From a virus: a stretch of DNA of 64,000 nucleotides. The notes beneath the pieces were generated by a model. That model ran no database searches and was not told the DNA's origin. It worked only from the letters and a program-made list of their open reading frames with translations. Both the position numbers and the translations under genes were made by a program. Where the stretch lies: positions 107,626 through 171,625 of the IMG/VR virus record IMGVR_UViG_3300043427_001127; one strand, written 5' to 3'. Every line of letters begins with the position of its first letter. Within the stretch, counting starts at the first letter, position 1. Positions 45,701 through 56,273 of the stretch are shown here, one piece after another.

Positions 45701-48700
45701 AGTGTAAGCGCGATATCGGTTATGTTGTTTCTGCAGTTGCGAACGATCTAAACTTTGGTGGTAACGAATACACTATTGCTGCTATTAAAGAATATTTTAA
45801 TGGCAATAGTTTACTATCAAATGGCGTACAGGGTGAAGTAACTCAAACTGTCGCAGCATTCAACAATGCTAGAGAGCAGTGTAAACTTGCAATCAACAAC
45901 CAGTTGAATGTAAAAGATTTAACTATCAAACCAGATCCTGCAACAGGTTCTAACACTAGCGTAAACTCTTGTGCTGATGTTAAGAGTACAATCGATAACT
46001 TATTTGGATTGGTTACTACAACTCTCCAAGCTGGAAATCTAGATAATCTTGCAACAGTAAATAACGGTTTGTATGACTGTGCTAATGTTAGAAGCACGAT
46101 TGATACATTAAGTGCTATTCTGACAACTGCTATTTCTTCTGCTAGCCTCACTTCTGTTCCTGCTCCAAATCCAGGATTATGGTCAAGAGTTTCTGAGAAT
46201 AGCAAGTGTAAGAGAGATATTGGTTATATTGTGGAAGCAATCGTTGCTGACTTGAGACTTGGTGGAAATGTCAATACTGTTAATGCAGCAAAAGCTTACT
46301 ATATTGGTGTAACACAAGATACTGATGGAGTGAATGATGGGTTTACTCTGGACTATATTGAAAATGAACTGAATGAAACTCTAGATGCATATAACTATGT
46401 GAGAGATTTGTGTATTTCTTCCATGAGAAATCACAACACTTACATGACAGTTAATACTGCAAACTCTTCATTAGTTACAGTTCCATCTACAGTGGGACTT
46501 GCAGTTGGAATGAAGGTTGTTGGTGTTAACAACATTCCTTCTACGACTGGTACTAGTGCTCTAACTAACTATAATGATCAATATGAAGAGTTAGTTGATG
46601 GAAAAGTTGTACCCAAATCTTCAAACATTAGCACTGCGTACATTCCAGCAGATACCTACATCAAGAGAATCGTAAACTCAACACAGATTGAACTTGGTGT
46701 TAGAGGTAGTAAACTAAACTATGGTACTACAAAGACTGCTGTTGCTGGAACAGGAGTAAAGGTATTCTTCCAACTTGAGGAAGGAATCTGGACATCATCT
46801 ATTGGTCCTTCAGTAGATAATACAGTTATTCAAGATTATGTTTATAGTGGAAATGGCGAATGCTCTTCTGTTTATACCACTATTGGTAACTACTTTGGTA
46901 TTATTTCTACCATTTTACAGAATGGTGTTAATGCTGTTACTGCAACCACTCCAACTGCTGATACTGCACTTCTTTCCCAAAGAGCTACTGCATTTACTCT
47001 TCAGGAGATTCAAGGCGAAAATCTTCTTGCTAACCCACATAATCTAGAGACGGGTACTCCAGTAAGACTTGTTCCTAGAGCAAAACCAGGATCTAATGTA
47101 GACAAGCGTTTAGTGCGTCTTCCAAAAGGATTCAGTACAAATACTAAGTATTATGTAATCGCTCCTGGTAGAAGAACACAACCTTTCAACTATGCTACTG
47201 GCGATTTTGCCGCTGCCGATCAACAAAAGATTCTTCTTGCGACCAGTGAAGAGAATGCAGCAGCTGGTATCTATATCTACTCTCCTGAAACGGAAAACAT
47301 TAACGAAAATGTAATCATTGATGTTTATCAATACGTTCTTGATAATAGTTACGATCTACATCAGTATAAGACTACTCTCTTCGATTCTACTACTTTCTTG
47401 ACAGAATCTCCACATATTTTTGACATTCCTGTTAATGATGTTGGGGTAACACTTCAGAAAGTGTTCTTTAGAACAGGCAGCGATTTAGGTGCAAACTCTA
47501 CGCTTCCAAATCCAGCTAATACTTATATCGGTTTGTTTAATGACACCACTGAGTATTATGTTAGATATTTTGATGACGCCAGCGGTTCTTCGATTGCCAA
47601 GAAGTTCAAGATTTATTTGACGGCTCAAAATGCTATTAACAATGAAAACCCTGTAGAATTTTTTGAAAATAGTGGAACTACTTTTTACACATTTGCTAAT
47701 AAAAAACGTGTTTCATTAAAGTTTGATCCGACAGTTGATATTGCTGATCTTCCAAAAGGAAGATGGTATTTAAATACAGTTGCTGATTCTTCTTCTGGAA
47801 ATATTATCACTAGATTGAAGCAATCTGATTATAGTGATGATTCTGTTGGGAATAATGCAAAAACTTCTGATTCTTTCTTTGAAAGAGTAAATGATTTAAG
47901 AGACAAGCAAGATAGAGTTTATAGATTTAGATTTGTCATCCCTGCATACAGAGGTACTACAGTTAGAGATCCTCTAAATGGATTTGTATTTAAGATTAGA
48001 ACTGACTCTAAGAGAAAACTATTACCACAGAAAATTCTTTTAAGACCAACTGGAAATGCAAGTGCATTTGCAACATTTTATGCTTTAAACTCTGCTGGAC
48101 AGCAAGTTAATGAAAAACTTGGTTGGACATATTCACAACTGAATGCCGCTGGATTTGATGATACTGTTTATGATCCATATCTAAATCCAGTTAAGATTCA
48201 AACTAACTCTAAGATTACTGCCAGCATTCAATCTGCCAGACAAAGAAGCATTAATGGAGTAAACTATCTTGAACTTACTGTCTTTGACCATGATGTTGAC
48301 GCAGCATACAAAACAACAATCTTCACTACTGTAAAGATTACTGCACCTCAGGGTGGTAATGGAGCGTTTGAAGCAAGTTTAACTGACTTAGATTCTGATA
48401 ACTTTATTGAGTGGGAAGGAGCTTGTTCTGGATCTGGATATGTACACGCATTCTTAAACTATGGAACAGAATATCATCTGATTCTGAAGGGAATAACTGG
48501 TAACTCAACACTAGATTTTGACCCATTTGTGACAACTACCTTTAAGCAAGGATCAGTTTCTGCTGTCATGATGGACGAACCTGACGGTGGTAGAACAGAT
48601 AAAGAAAAAAATCTATATGCAGTTGAGGGTGCTAACGTTTATACATTAACACCAGGAGATATTGTAAAAGATTCTACAAACGTAAGTTATACGATTGCGG

Positions 48701-51700
48701 AAGTAACTGATATTGAAGATTTAGAAGGAACTTATTATATCTTCTCTGTTGATACTATTCGCAGAAGAATTCCTAACCAACAAGATGGTGTTTACTATCT
48801 AACTTGTGTGCGTGGTGATATTAGACCATTCCCTGTTGGATCTGGTGTTGGTGAAAACTTCAGAAACTTTAGATTCTCACAACCCATTTCTAAACTCTAC
48901 CCTGAGTTCTATAAGAACGATCCTGAGTGGTATAGAGCACTTGATGATACTTTAAAAGATCCCCCAGAAACTATTTCTGCTGCGGATAACTATATTCATG
49001 GATTGGTTACAGTTAACGATTCCAAGAACTCTTTGACAAAAGAAACAGTCCTTGATTTCGTACAAGATTCTGGTTCTGGTGTATATTCGTTTACTGGAGA
49101 TAATGTCATTCAGGCGCAGTCTGGACCTGCTTCTGCTGGATCTGAGACTAGAAGGATTCCTATTTCTGGTGATTCTGTATATCCTACAGAAAAGAGAGTT
49201 TATGTAGAACTTCGCAGACCTTCGATTGCAAGATCTGGCAACCACACGTTTGAATATCTTGGTTTTGGTCCTGGTAACTACTCCACAGGTTTCCCTGCGC
49301 GTCAGGAGATCGTTCTGACTGATGTTCAGGACTTCTATGCCCAAGCTAAGCGTGAAGACGCTGGTATCGTCTTCTACACGGGTCTGAACTCCAATGGCGA
49401 CCTTTATATTGGTAACAGAAAGATCAACGCTATTACTGGCGAAGAGACTTTCTTAGAATCTGCTGAACTTGTAGAATCTGAGGATGAAGATGAAAGCCCA
49501 GCAACACTGGTAACTACTTTTGAAGTTCCAGTAACCTTCAAGGATATTATTACTGTTGAAGGATTTGACGGAACCAAGCAAAGTGTATTTACTTCTCCTG
49601 TATACTTCAACGTAAGAGTTCTTGATGATTTTGGTGGTCCTGTTGATCCAGCTATCACTGTTAAGACTAATATTGATCCAACTAACGATGATAGTTATTT
49701 AAATATCACATCTTTGGGTCAAAAGACTGGCGATATTAAGATTGAGAAGAATAGTATCGCTTTGGGAATGTTGAGGATATATGCTCGTGGTGAGCAAGGA
49801 TATACAATCAGAGCACATATTTCAAACAAAACTCCTGATCAGGCATCTCCTTTTGGCGGTGATATTACACAACCATCTACTCAGATTATCAAGTTTGGTT
49901 CAAGAAATCCTGTTTCTGGTGATGTTCTTTTCAAGGGATCTCAAACAGATGTAACTGGCGCTGCTGGTTGGATTTTTGCAAATACCTACGCTGTTCTGTC
50001 TAAGACAGGCGACAGTGGTATTACAAATCCTCAGATTGCAAATATTCAAGGATTTGGTAGTGGTAATGTTATTCGTCTGAACTGGAACACTACTGGTTCT
50101 CCAGCTTGGACAAATAGTTTACTTGGCATCACTGAATCAACTCAGATTAAGATTGTCGGTGCTCAATCTCCAATCTCTCAGATCAATGGTATCTGGAGAG
50201 TAGTTAACACAGTTGCAAATCCATTCAGTTCTACTGCAAACTATCTTGATGTATCGCCATCTGAAGGCAATCAAATCACGGTTGAGTCCAATCTTTACAC
50301 TATAAGCACAGTTACTCAACCAAATATATCCATTTCTAAGAGTTCTACTTCTTGGAGAGAATGGGGAATCATTGGTTCTGAAGCTCTCAGAACAGAAACA
50401 GATTCTATTGGCAACTATAAACTAGGTGTTAATACTGTATCTCGTGCTCCACATAGCGCATATAACAATGCATTTATTTCATTAGAAACAACTCCTAGAG
50501 CAAACTTAGATGTTGTTGGAACTGCATTCTTCAGTGGAAAAACTTTATCTACATCACCAAACAACTTCTTAGCAAACTCTAACCCAACAAACAGAACATT
50601 TAGTGGTGTATCTAATGCGTTCTTGATTGGTGGTGATAGTGCTAATCCAGATAACGAGGCAACATTTAGATTATCTACTTCTACCAACAGAGTTGGTATT
50701 AATGTAACTAATGCTGAACTTGATAGAAGTTTAGTTATTGATGGTGATGGTAGAGTTACTGGAAACTTCAGATTCCAAGCGGATATTGAAGTCAATGGTG
50801 GAGACATTACAACAACTGTAACCACTGGATCATTTAACTTTGTTGAAGATAGCACTTTCACTGGTACTCTTAATATTGGTAGCTATCCAGCAACCGTTAA
50901 CTTTGCTGCTAGAGCAACCACACTTAATATTGCTAACACAACGACATCAACTCAAACGATTAATGTTGGTAATGCTGCAGCAAACCAGACCATAAACGTT
51001 GGCAATACTGGAACTGGTACACATGATGTAAATATTGCTACTGCTGCTACAGGAGCAACTACTTTAGATGTATTCAACTCTTCTGCCAATGTAAGAGTAG
51101 ATATTGGCAATCCTTCTGCTTCTGCTACATCATCCAAGATTACTCTTGGTGGTGCTTATAATGCCAACGAATCTAACAGTTACTTAGAAGTTAAAACTAA
51201 GTCTGCTAAGTTCTTTGGTGATATGCAGATTGGAACGAATAAGACTGTTTCTGATACTGTAACGCTCGGAACTGATGCAGGAACCGTAAACTTCTTCTCT
51301 ACATCTGGATCTGCCTCTACCATTTCATTTGGATTAAATGCTTCTGTATTGAATATTGGCGGTCAGGGTGGAACAACCACAGTAAGAAACAGTTTGACTG
51401 TGGACGCTTCGCTGCTTGTCAAGAACAATATCACTCTTGATGGTGGTACTGCTACATTCTCATTCAATGGAAACAGAGCATCTCTTGGATCTACCATTGC
51501 TTCTCACACTGGTTTTCCAACAACCGTCCCAGTTGATAAGAATGTTGACCTAGTTACTATTGTCAGTGGTTTTGATAACGTTGTTGATACAGCTGGTGCT
51601 GGTGATTGGGGTGGAACTTTCTTCCAACAAGCGATTCCAACATATACAGGAAATGACGGAACTGCTCTAGGTGCTCTATCTGGAAACCAATACTACTTAC

Positions 51701-53250
51701 CACTTGAAAATTCACCAACTTACTTGGAAGGTTATGATATTTTAATCGATACCGTTGTTGGTGGTACGAGACATCCTGAGATTGTTAGAGTTGCATCTGG
51801 TGGATTAAGAAGAACCACAACTGCTCCATACTATATTATTGTTGAGAGACAACCATATGGTACTTTCTTGCCAATAAAAACAAATCACACTGATGGAACT
51901 GCCACAAAACGAGTTAATGTTGCATTAGATTCCACATGGTTGACTGCTAACGTTGACGGTAGTGGCACCTCAGATGTCTTCAGTCTTTCTGAGTTTGGTG
52001 GAACTCTAGCATCAGGTGATTATATTTTTGTTGATAGAAATAGCACTGGAACTTCTGGTGAAGCAGTAAAGATTACTTCTTCTACAGGATCAGTTGCACA
52101 AAAACTAATCGTTACTGATGGTGCTGGATCTACTACTTTTGAAGTTGATTCAACAGATGGTCATACAGTTGTAAGTAACTCAACTGCTCTCGGTGGACTA
52201 GATGTATATGGTCCATTCAACCTCATCAGTTCTTGTTCTGCAACCTCTGCTAACAGACTATTCTCGCTTAAGAATAGTTCTTCAAATACCACATGGTCGG
52301 TTGACATGTGTAATGGAGAGACTACTATTACACAGGGAACATTAACTACTGATGTAAATGTTCTTGATGCCACTGCAACATGGAATAGCTCTTCGACAAC
52401 ATTTACAGCAATCAAGTTAAATGTTACTAATACATCTTCTAATGATGCATCTAAACTCATTGATCTACAGGTAGGATCAACCACTAGATTTAATGTTGAT
52501 GCATCTAGTGGTGACACTTATATGCTAGGTGATTTAACAGTTGCTGGTAATGATATTAAGTCAAGTACGGCAACTGCTCTAACCTTGTCTGGTGCCAACG
52601 TAACTGTTGCTGGTGACTTAACAGTATCTGGAAATGATATTAAGTCCAGTACAGGTGACACGGTATTGACATTAAACGCAAATGATGCTACATTTGCTGA
52701 TAACGTTACTGTTGGCGGTGATCTTACAGTCTCTGGAGGTGACTTTGTTGTTAACTCTTCATCCACAGAAAGATTTGCAGTCAATAATGATGGCAGTGTG
52801 GATCTTGGTGGTATCAACAACTACTTCACAAACTCTGGTGGAAGAAAATGGTTGTTCATAAGTTCAGGAACAAATACTGACGCAACAGCTCCAAGTCTAG
52901 TATCAAATCTCAGCTATATACTTAAACCGAGTGGTACAGGATCATTGGTCCTTAAACTACCAGCTTCTCCTCAAACTGGTGATATGATTAGATTCGTTGA
53001 TGCTTCTGGTGGATTGACATACAACTGCACATTAGTTATTAGAGCTCCAAAACAAGGAACAACCGCTGTTCCTATTCAAGGTGACAATACTGGCACTTTA
53101 GCTGGAAATAGATCTACTGTTTGGGATAGCGGAGAACTCTTAGTCAATACACCTAACGCTGCATTTGGTCTTCTTTATATTGGTGCTCAAGATGGAGCTG
53201 GAACTGCTATCGATTCAGCGCAACAAGGTTGGTGGCTAATGGAAATCTAA
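42760..53250 (+). CDS. Giant virion structural protein (3,496 residues)
   Basis: The longest gene of the window. The N-terminal third (LTRLDNLISSKTGKYLYVSP; PLRPFVSIQRAFLEVAR) looks like a beta-helical domain. Three copies of a module CKRDIGYIVxAIxxDLxxGGN occur at about residues 785, 980 and 1149, each followed by a helix with FNxxRxxCKLAI-like sequence. The last 900 residues are Thr/Ser/Asn-rich repeats (TLNIANTTTSTQTINVGN; LTVSGNDIKSST) as in fibre shafts. Cyanomyoviruses carry one such very large tail or fibre protein; its role is probably adhesion or wedge/fibre connection. Followed 3 bp later by three collar-domain genes. Confidence 0.8.
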   Translation: MPLTRLDNLISSKTGKYLYVSPDDYNASDALDNRGNTPLRPFVSIQRAFLEVARFSYLPNVDNDRFDQFTIMLAPGNHYIDNRPGVANVEDIPTFQYNEALQQWEANEDVSFDLSDPDNILYRFNGRDGGATIPRGTSLVGTDLRRTQLRALYVPDPADKDVPRCALFNVTGGCYFWQFTILDGDLSSNSPLYDGTVGRVYTQPNDTTNRPVPEFSHHKITNFVFADREDLGLLYRKIAKAFGDYQDTIDDVYVEGSSTPVSSQWSEDVTYNVGDRIIYNGNAFVANAVVTGIDPESDDTKWTRLVIRGREFDYRVQENRIVGPLSDAVFIDSIKLIDGVGTDVGILTLEVRTKINHGFFPGQYVAVTNNNLNNALNGVFAVYNISTNDPKVFYYRVPFTAQGLNLTSGETYTATSTIPLNQTATVQAEVDSVESASPYVFNCSIRSTWGICGIWADGRKATGFKSMVIAQYTGVSLQRDDRAFIRYDEFSNTWNQAPLTDAFATTPYHIKGDAYWKDDWRNFHVRASDDSFIQNVSIFAVGFADHFLLESGGDMSITNSNSNFGNTSMHSVGYKGFSFNQDKGGYITDIIPPQELKTSDKSKQQYYPIQINLTNDATNTSRVYLAGDAVKDPENRPAASVSGYRIGARVNEQIKVKLNAGTGESGPTEKSAVLNPSGFKRWATSLTTLNPAGASFTTEYNLQQDAANLIEANQTFIQSEAFGYILEKYPYLQNISYVNPNITSETGRYRDASNLIKANRQEIIDTAYNEMVTAFPGFVNPDVVKCKRDLGYIIDAIANDLYDGGNAHIVEATQSYFGSNGQILSNGLSGEQTQSVFAFNRVRDLCKLAIANMLSSTSSLQVSSITSSGTTVTVTCSSPHNLTVNTKISVIGLNQSAYNGDFTVLSTGLTATQFQYTALSAPSASPATGVSYISTVTIDQANRTTLAGKLKNASDLIFANKQQIVDAAYVSSIPSDTNGTKCKRDIGYVVSAVANDLNFGGNEYTIAAIKEYFNGNSLLSNGVQGEVTQTVAAFNNAREQCKLAINNQLNVKDLTIKPDPATGSNTSVNSCADVKSTIDNLFGLVTTTLQAGNLDNLATVNNGLYDCANVRSTIDTLSAILTTAISSASLTSVPAPNPGLWSRVSENSKCKRDIGYIVEAIVADLRLGGNVNTVNAAKAYYIGVTQDTDGVNDGFTLDYIENELNETLDAYNYVRDLCISSMRNHNTYMTVNTANSSLVTVPSTVGLAVGMKVVGVNNIPSTTGTSALTNYNDQYEELVDGKVVPKSSNISTAYIPADTYIKRIVNSTQIELGVRGSKLNYGTTKTAVAGTGVKVFFQLEEGIWTSSIGPSVDNTVIQDYVYSGNGECSSVYTTIGNYFGIISTILQNGVNAVTATTPTADTALLSQRATAFTLQEIQGENLLANPHNLETGTPVRLVPRAKPGSNVDKRLVRLPKGFSTNTKYYVIAPGRRTQPFNYATGDFAAADQQKILLATSEENAAAGIYIYSPETENINENVIIDVYQYVLDNSYDLHQYKTTLFDSTTFLTESPHIFDIPVNDVGVTLQKVFFRTGSDLGANSTLPNPANTYIGLFNDTTEYYVRYFDDASGSSIAKKFKIYLTAQNAINNENPVEFFENSGTTFYTFANKKRVSLKFDPTVDIADLPKGRWYLNTVADSSSGNIITRLKQSDYSDDSVGNNAKTSDSFFERVNDLRDKQDRVYRFRFVIPAYRGTTVRDPLNGFVFKIRTDSKRKLLPQKILLRPTGNASAFATFYALNSAGQQVNEKLGWTYSQLNAAGFDDTVYDPYLNPVKIQTNSKITASIQSARQRSINGVNYLELTVFDHDVDAAYKTTIFTTVKITAPQGGNGAFEASLTDLDSDNFIEWEGACSGSGYVHAFLNYGTEYHLILKGITGNSTLDFDPFVTTTFKQGSVSAVMMDEPDGGRTDKEKNLYAVEGANVYTLTPGDIVKDSTNVSYTIAEVTDIEDLEGTYYIFSVDTIRRRIPNQQDGVYYLTCVRGDIRPFPVGSGVGENFRNFRFSQPISKLYPEFYKNDPEWYRALDDTLKDPPETISAADNYIHGLVTVNDSKNSLTKETVLDFVQDSGSGVYSFTGDNVIQAQSGPASAGSETRRIPISGDSVYPTEKRVYVELRRPSIARSGNHTFEYLGFGPGNYSTGFPARQEIVLTDVQDFYAQAKREDAGIVFYTGLNSNGDLYIGNRKINAITGEETFLESAELVESEDEDESPATLVTTFEVPVTFKDIITVEGFDGTKQSVFTSPVYFNVRVLDDFGGPVDPAITVKTNIDPTNDDSYLNITSLGQKTGDIKIEKNSIALGMLRIYARGEQGYTIRAHISNKTPDQASPFGGDITQPSTQIIKFGSRNPVSGDVLFKGSQTDVTGAAGWIFANTYAVLSKTGDSGITNPQIANIQGFGSGNVIRLNWNTTGSPAWTNSLLGITESTQIKIVGAQSPISQINGIWRVVNTVANPFSSTANYLDVSPSEGNQITVESNLYTISTVTQPNISISKSSTSWREWGIIGSEALRTETDSIGNYKLGVNTVSRAPHSAYNNAFISLETTPRANLDVVGTAFFSGKTLSTSPNNFLANSNPTNRTFSGVSNAFLIGGDSANPDNEATFRLSTSTNRVGINVTNAELDRSLVIDGDGRVTGNFRFQADIEVNGGDITTTVTTGSFNFVEDSTFTGTLNIGSYPATVNFAARATTLNIANTTTSTQTINVGNAAANQTINVGNTGTGTHDVNIATAATGATTLDVFNSSANVRVDIGNPSASATSSKITLGGAYNANESNSYLEVKTKSAKFFGDMQIGTNKTVSDTVTLGTDAGTVNFFSTSGSASTISFGLNASVLNIGGQGGTTTVRNSLTVDASLLVKNNITLDGGTATFSFNGNRASLGSTIASHTGFPTTVPVDKNVDLVTIVSGFDNVVDTAGAGDWGGTFFQQAIPTYTGNDGTALGALSGNQYYLPLENSPTYLEGYDILIDTVVGGTRHPEIVRVASGGLRRTTTAPYYIIVERQPYGTFLPIKTNHTDGTATKRVNVALDSTWLTANVDGSGTSDVFSLSEFGGTLASGDYIFVDRNSTGTSGEAVKITSSTGSVAQKLIVTDGAGSTTFEVDSTDGHTVVSNSTALGGLDVYGPFNLISSCSATSANRLFSLKNSSSNTTWSVDMCNGETTITQGTLTTDVNVLDATATWNSSSTTFTAIKLNVTNTSSNDASKLIDLQVGSTTRFNVDASSGDTYMLGDLTVAGNDIKSSTATALTLSGANVTVAGDLTVSGNDIKSSTGDTVLTLNANDATFADNVTVGGDLTVSGGDFVVNSSSTERFAVNNDGSVDLGGINNYFTNSGGRKWLFISSGTNTDATAPSLVSNLSYILKPSGTGSLVLKLPASPQTGDMIRFVDASGGLTYNCTLVIRAPKQGTTAVPIQGDNTGTLAGNRSTVWDSGELLVNTPNAAFGLLYIGAQDGAGTAIDSAQQGWWLMEI

Positions 53251-53253
53251 GAT

Positions 53254-54357
53254 ATGTCTATTAACTATAACACATTAAAAACATTAAAAGGAATGGCTAT
53301 TGGCACTATCATGCCGTGGGCTGGTGGTGAAGATAGTATTCCTAAGGGATGGATATCATGTGATGGTTCTACCAAACAAAAAGTTGATTATCCAGATTTA
53401 TTCGATGTTATTGGTCAATACTATGGTGGATCTGGAAACTTTTTTAGATTGCCAGATTTAAATGCCAAAGCTTTGGCTGATATGAAAACTAGTTATCTTC
53501 CTTCTGGAACATCTACTGTTTTTTCTGGTCAAATAGGTACAAATCAGTCAACTTTGAGTAATGTGATTTATACGTCTAATCTAGCATTGACGATAGCTAT
53601 TGATACTAGTCTTGCATCTGGAACATATACTGCAAAAATAACAGGGCAGACTATTAATCCTCCTGCATATTTTGATGAAGTTACCGTTGCTTCTAGAACT
53701 CTTGGAGATTATCATTGGCCTACGCATACTCACACGGGTAACTTTTCTAGTATTGGAAGAGGAAGCGGTGGCGTAGAATCATGTGAAGACAACTTTGGCA
53801 CCAACCCAGCATTTACTGGATGTGACCCCCCAGGCGGCGGTATTTTTGACCCTGACCTTTTTCAGACGGGAGACTGTTGTGATAACGATACCTTTCTTTT
53901 GAGTGAATGTAATAATTCCAGTAGTGGTGTAAATAACTATTACAAAAACTCTATTGCTGGTGGTATTCCTTTAGGTGATGGATTTAACAATACTAATCAG
54001 AGAGTCACAGATGCTCCAGCTAGAATCAACACGGCCCCTAAAAACTGGTTAGGCAGCTCTGATAGTACTTTAATTAGTACAGGTAATTTTAACTTTGCAA
54101 CTACTATAAGTGATGTTTTTAGTGTGTGGCCAACTTCTACCTCTGGAAATGATAACTCTTTAGGATCTCACGTACATGGTCCTGTTGGATATTCTGTAAA
54201 TCAGGGTAGTTTTCAAGTTCAGTCTAATATTATCGTTAATGATATTACTACTGGTAACGTAGCACCAGTAAACGAAACTTTTGAGGATTTGTTGCAATTT
54301 ACTGTAAACACATCAACTCCTTCGTTAAGAATGCAGTATATCATCAAGGCTTGGTAA
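53254..54357 (+). CDS. Tail-collar domain fibre protein 1
   Basis: 367 residues. The collar (PF07484-type) domain at 12-75 shows IGTIMPWAGGEDSIPKGWIS, CDGS, YPDLFDVIGQYYGG and FFRLPDL. The centre is Ser/Thr/Asn-rich, with CEDNF, CDPPGG and DCCDND cysteines at about 180-210, and HTHTGNF and GSHVHGP metal-binding-like His motifs as in short tail fibres. Ends LRMQYIIKAW, an ending shared in kind with the next two genes. Confidence 0.85.
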   Translation: MSINYNTLKTLKGMAIGTIMPWAGGEDSIPKGWISCDGSTKQKVDYPDLFDVIGQYYGGSGNFFRLPDLNAKALADMKTSYLPSGTSTVFSGQIGTNQSTLSNVIYTSNLALTIAIDTSLASGTYTAKITGQTINPPAYFDEVTVASRTLGDYHWPTHTHTGNFSSIGRGSGGVESCEDNFGTNPAFTGCDPPGGGIFDPDLFQTGDCCDNDTFLLSECNNSSSGVNNYYKNSIAGGIPLGDGFNNTNQRVTDAPARINTAPKNWLGSSDSTLISTGNFNFATTISDVFSVWPTSTSGNDNSLGSHVHGPVGYSVNQGSFQVQSNIIVNDITTGNVAPVNETFEDLLQFTVNTSTPSLRMQYIIKAW

Positions 54358-54358
54358 A

Positions 54359-55222
54359 ATGGCAAACTACTCATACGAAAAGGGAAAATACGGATCGACT
54401 GCTGGAACTATTGTACCATTTCCCAGGAGATTAGATGGTAAACAGGGAACAGATTGGGAGCAATATGTTCCTGCTGGATATCTTAGATGTGATGGCAGTA
54501 AACTTTCGGCGGATCTTTATCCAAATCTTGCGAGAATACTAGGAACGGGTGACGCATCGATTTATAAAAAAGAAAATGTTGAACTTGATGACGATGAGTT
54601 TCAGTTGCCAGATTTAGGATCAAAATATATAAAAGCCAGTCCTTCTTCTGGTGGATATGAAAGTTACTATGCTGTTGGTGCTCCTAGTGGAGTTTTGCAA
54701 CCAAAAGTCGGTGTTGATGTTGAACTTGAGTCAACAGAAGGAACTGGTCAAATAACAGTTGCTGTTCAATATACTGGGTCTTTTGCTATTCCTGCGAGAT
54801 CTGTAGTTTTAAATGGAAACTTAGCCATATCTATTCCAGGTTCGACGGATCAATCTACAGTGACATCTGATAGTATGCTTCCGCATGGTCACTGGGCAAA
54901 CACGGTAAGTCTTAGAGGTAGTCCTGTAACTGGAAACTATTCATATGACACCACACAAACGTTTGGATCTGAGTGTACTCATAAGGCGGAAGGAGTAGAA
55001 ACTCAAATAGGTGATGATCTTTCAGAAGAGGCAACATTGCATTCACACACTGTTAAATATGGATCTCCACCCACCAAAAGCATATCTGGAAATATTGCAG
55101 CACTTACTGCACCTGTGGAAGATAAACTTTTTACTGATGTTAAAATAAATATAGATGACACATATGTTATAAATGATGTTCAACCACCATTTATTTTAGT
55201 AGAATATTTAATAAAATATTAA
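54359..55222 (+). CDS. Tail-collar domain fibre protein 2
   Basis: 287 residues, collar domain at 15-95 (GTIVPFPRRLDG, AGYLRCDGSKLSADLYPNLA, FQLPDLGSKYIKAS), beta-rich centre with LPHGHWAN and LHSHTVKYG histidines, and the end FILVEYLIKY. One-base gap from the previous gene; clearly a paralogue of it. Confidence 0.85.
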   Translation: MANYSYEKGKYGSTAGTIVPFPRRLDGKQGTDWEQYVPAGYLRCDGSKLSADLYPNLARILGTGDASIYKKENVELDDDEFQLPDLGSKYIKASPSSGGYESYYAVGAPSGVLQPKVGVDVELESTEGTGQITVAVQYTGSFAIPARSVVLNGNLAISIPGSTDQSTVTSDSMLPHGHWANTVSLRGSPVTGNYSYDTTQTFGSECTHKAEGVETQIGDDLSEEATLHSHTVKYGSPPTKSISGNIAALTAPVEDKLFTDVKINIDDTYVINDVQPPFILVEYLIKY

Positions 55223-55223
55223 A

Positions 55224-56273
55224 ATGGCAGTAAAATATTCTAAGCAATCAGAAAAAAGCGGAGCAACAGTTGGTACTGTTGTTTGTATACCAAAACCTGC
55301 TGAGTGGACTAGTACCTCGGATGATTGGGATATTGATGTTGATTATCCAGGGTGGTTAGAATGTGATGGTTCATCTTTAAATCCAAATAACTATTATGCA
55401 TTATATCAAATAATAGGAACTACTTACGGTGGAACTGTTAGTGGGACATACCCAAACATGACAGGCACGTTCAAACTGCCAAACTATAGAGCAAGATATT
55501 TAACTGGAACTGGTAGGTCTGACGGTAATATTCCAGGAAGCGCAACGCTTACTCCAAATACATTAGCTGATGGAACAGCACCTATAGATGTAAACTATCC
55601 TGGTAGTACAGGTGGAGTTTACACGATTAATGATATTAGACAACAAACTCCAACTCAAGATGATACTTTTGAAATCGTAAGCAAAAAATCTAGAGGATTT
55701 GAAAATGTTGAGGTTGAAGCACCAATAACTTTATCTGGTAATATTACACAAAATTTTGGTCCATTTGGTGCAACTCAACTATATTCTGCTCCTCCTCATA
55801 CACACGTATTGCCACATAGTAGATTGACAAATGAAGAAGCTGCTACAACAGCTGATGGTGGTCCTTCTATTGGATTTGATTTAATCTGTTGTTTGAATGG
55901 TGCATCTGGTAGTATTATTTCTTACAGAAGAAGGGTTGAAAATGCAAGTCCAGGAGATATTCCAACTACAAGAAAACACAGTCATAAAATATCTGCAAAT
56001 ACTGCTGGACAGGCTAGAACATGGGGGCATGATGAGGAAGGTGGAAATACTGGCATATCTTCAGGTGCAGTTGGATACGGTAATACTGCAACTAAAACTA
56101 TTTCTGTTACCGATCTTGGATTAGATTGTAATGTGGGCACATTAAAAGTGAGTAGTTCTTCTTCAGTAAGAACCTTATTTGACAGTAGATTAACTACCAA
56201 CTTGACAAGTGCCGAAACTTTGTCTATGATGCAAGCTTATCACCGAAATAAATACATCATTAAAGCATTTTAA
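55224..56273 (+). CDS. Tail-collar domain fibre protein 3
   Basis: 349 residues, collar domain at 15-100 (GTVVCIPKPAEW, YPGWLECDGSSLNPNNYYAL, FKLPNYRARYLTGTG), HTHVLPHSR and RKHSHKIS histidine motifs, end YHRNKYIIKAF. Third tandem paralogue. Together they may form hetero-oligomeric short fibres or wedge connectors. Confidence 0.85.
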   Translation: MAVKYSKQSEKSGATVGTVVCIPKPAEWTSTSDDWDIDVDYPGWLECDGSSLNPNNYYALYQIIGTTYGGTVSGTYPNMTGTFKLPNYRARYLTGTGRSDGNIPGSATLTPNTLADGTAPIDVNYPGSTGGVYTINDIRQQTPTQDDTFEIVSKKSRGFENVEVEAPITLSGNITQNFGPFGATQLYSAPPHTHVLPHSRLTNEEAATTADGGPSIGFDLICCLNGASGSIISYRRRVENASPGDIPTTRKHSHKISANTAGQARTWGHDEEGGNTGISSGAVGYGNTATKTISVTDLGLDCNVGTLKVSSSSSVRTLFDSRLTTNLTSAETLSMMQAYHRNKYIIKAF

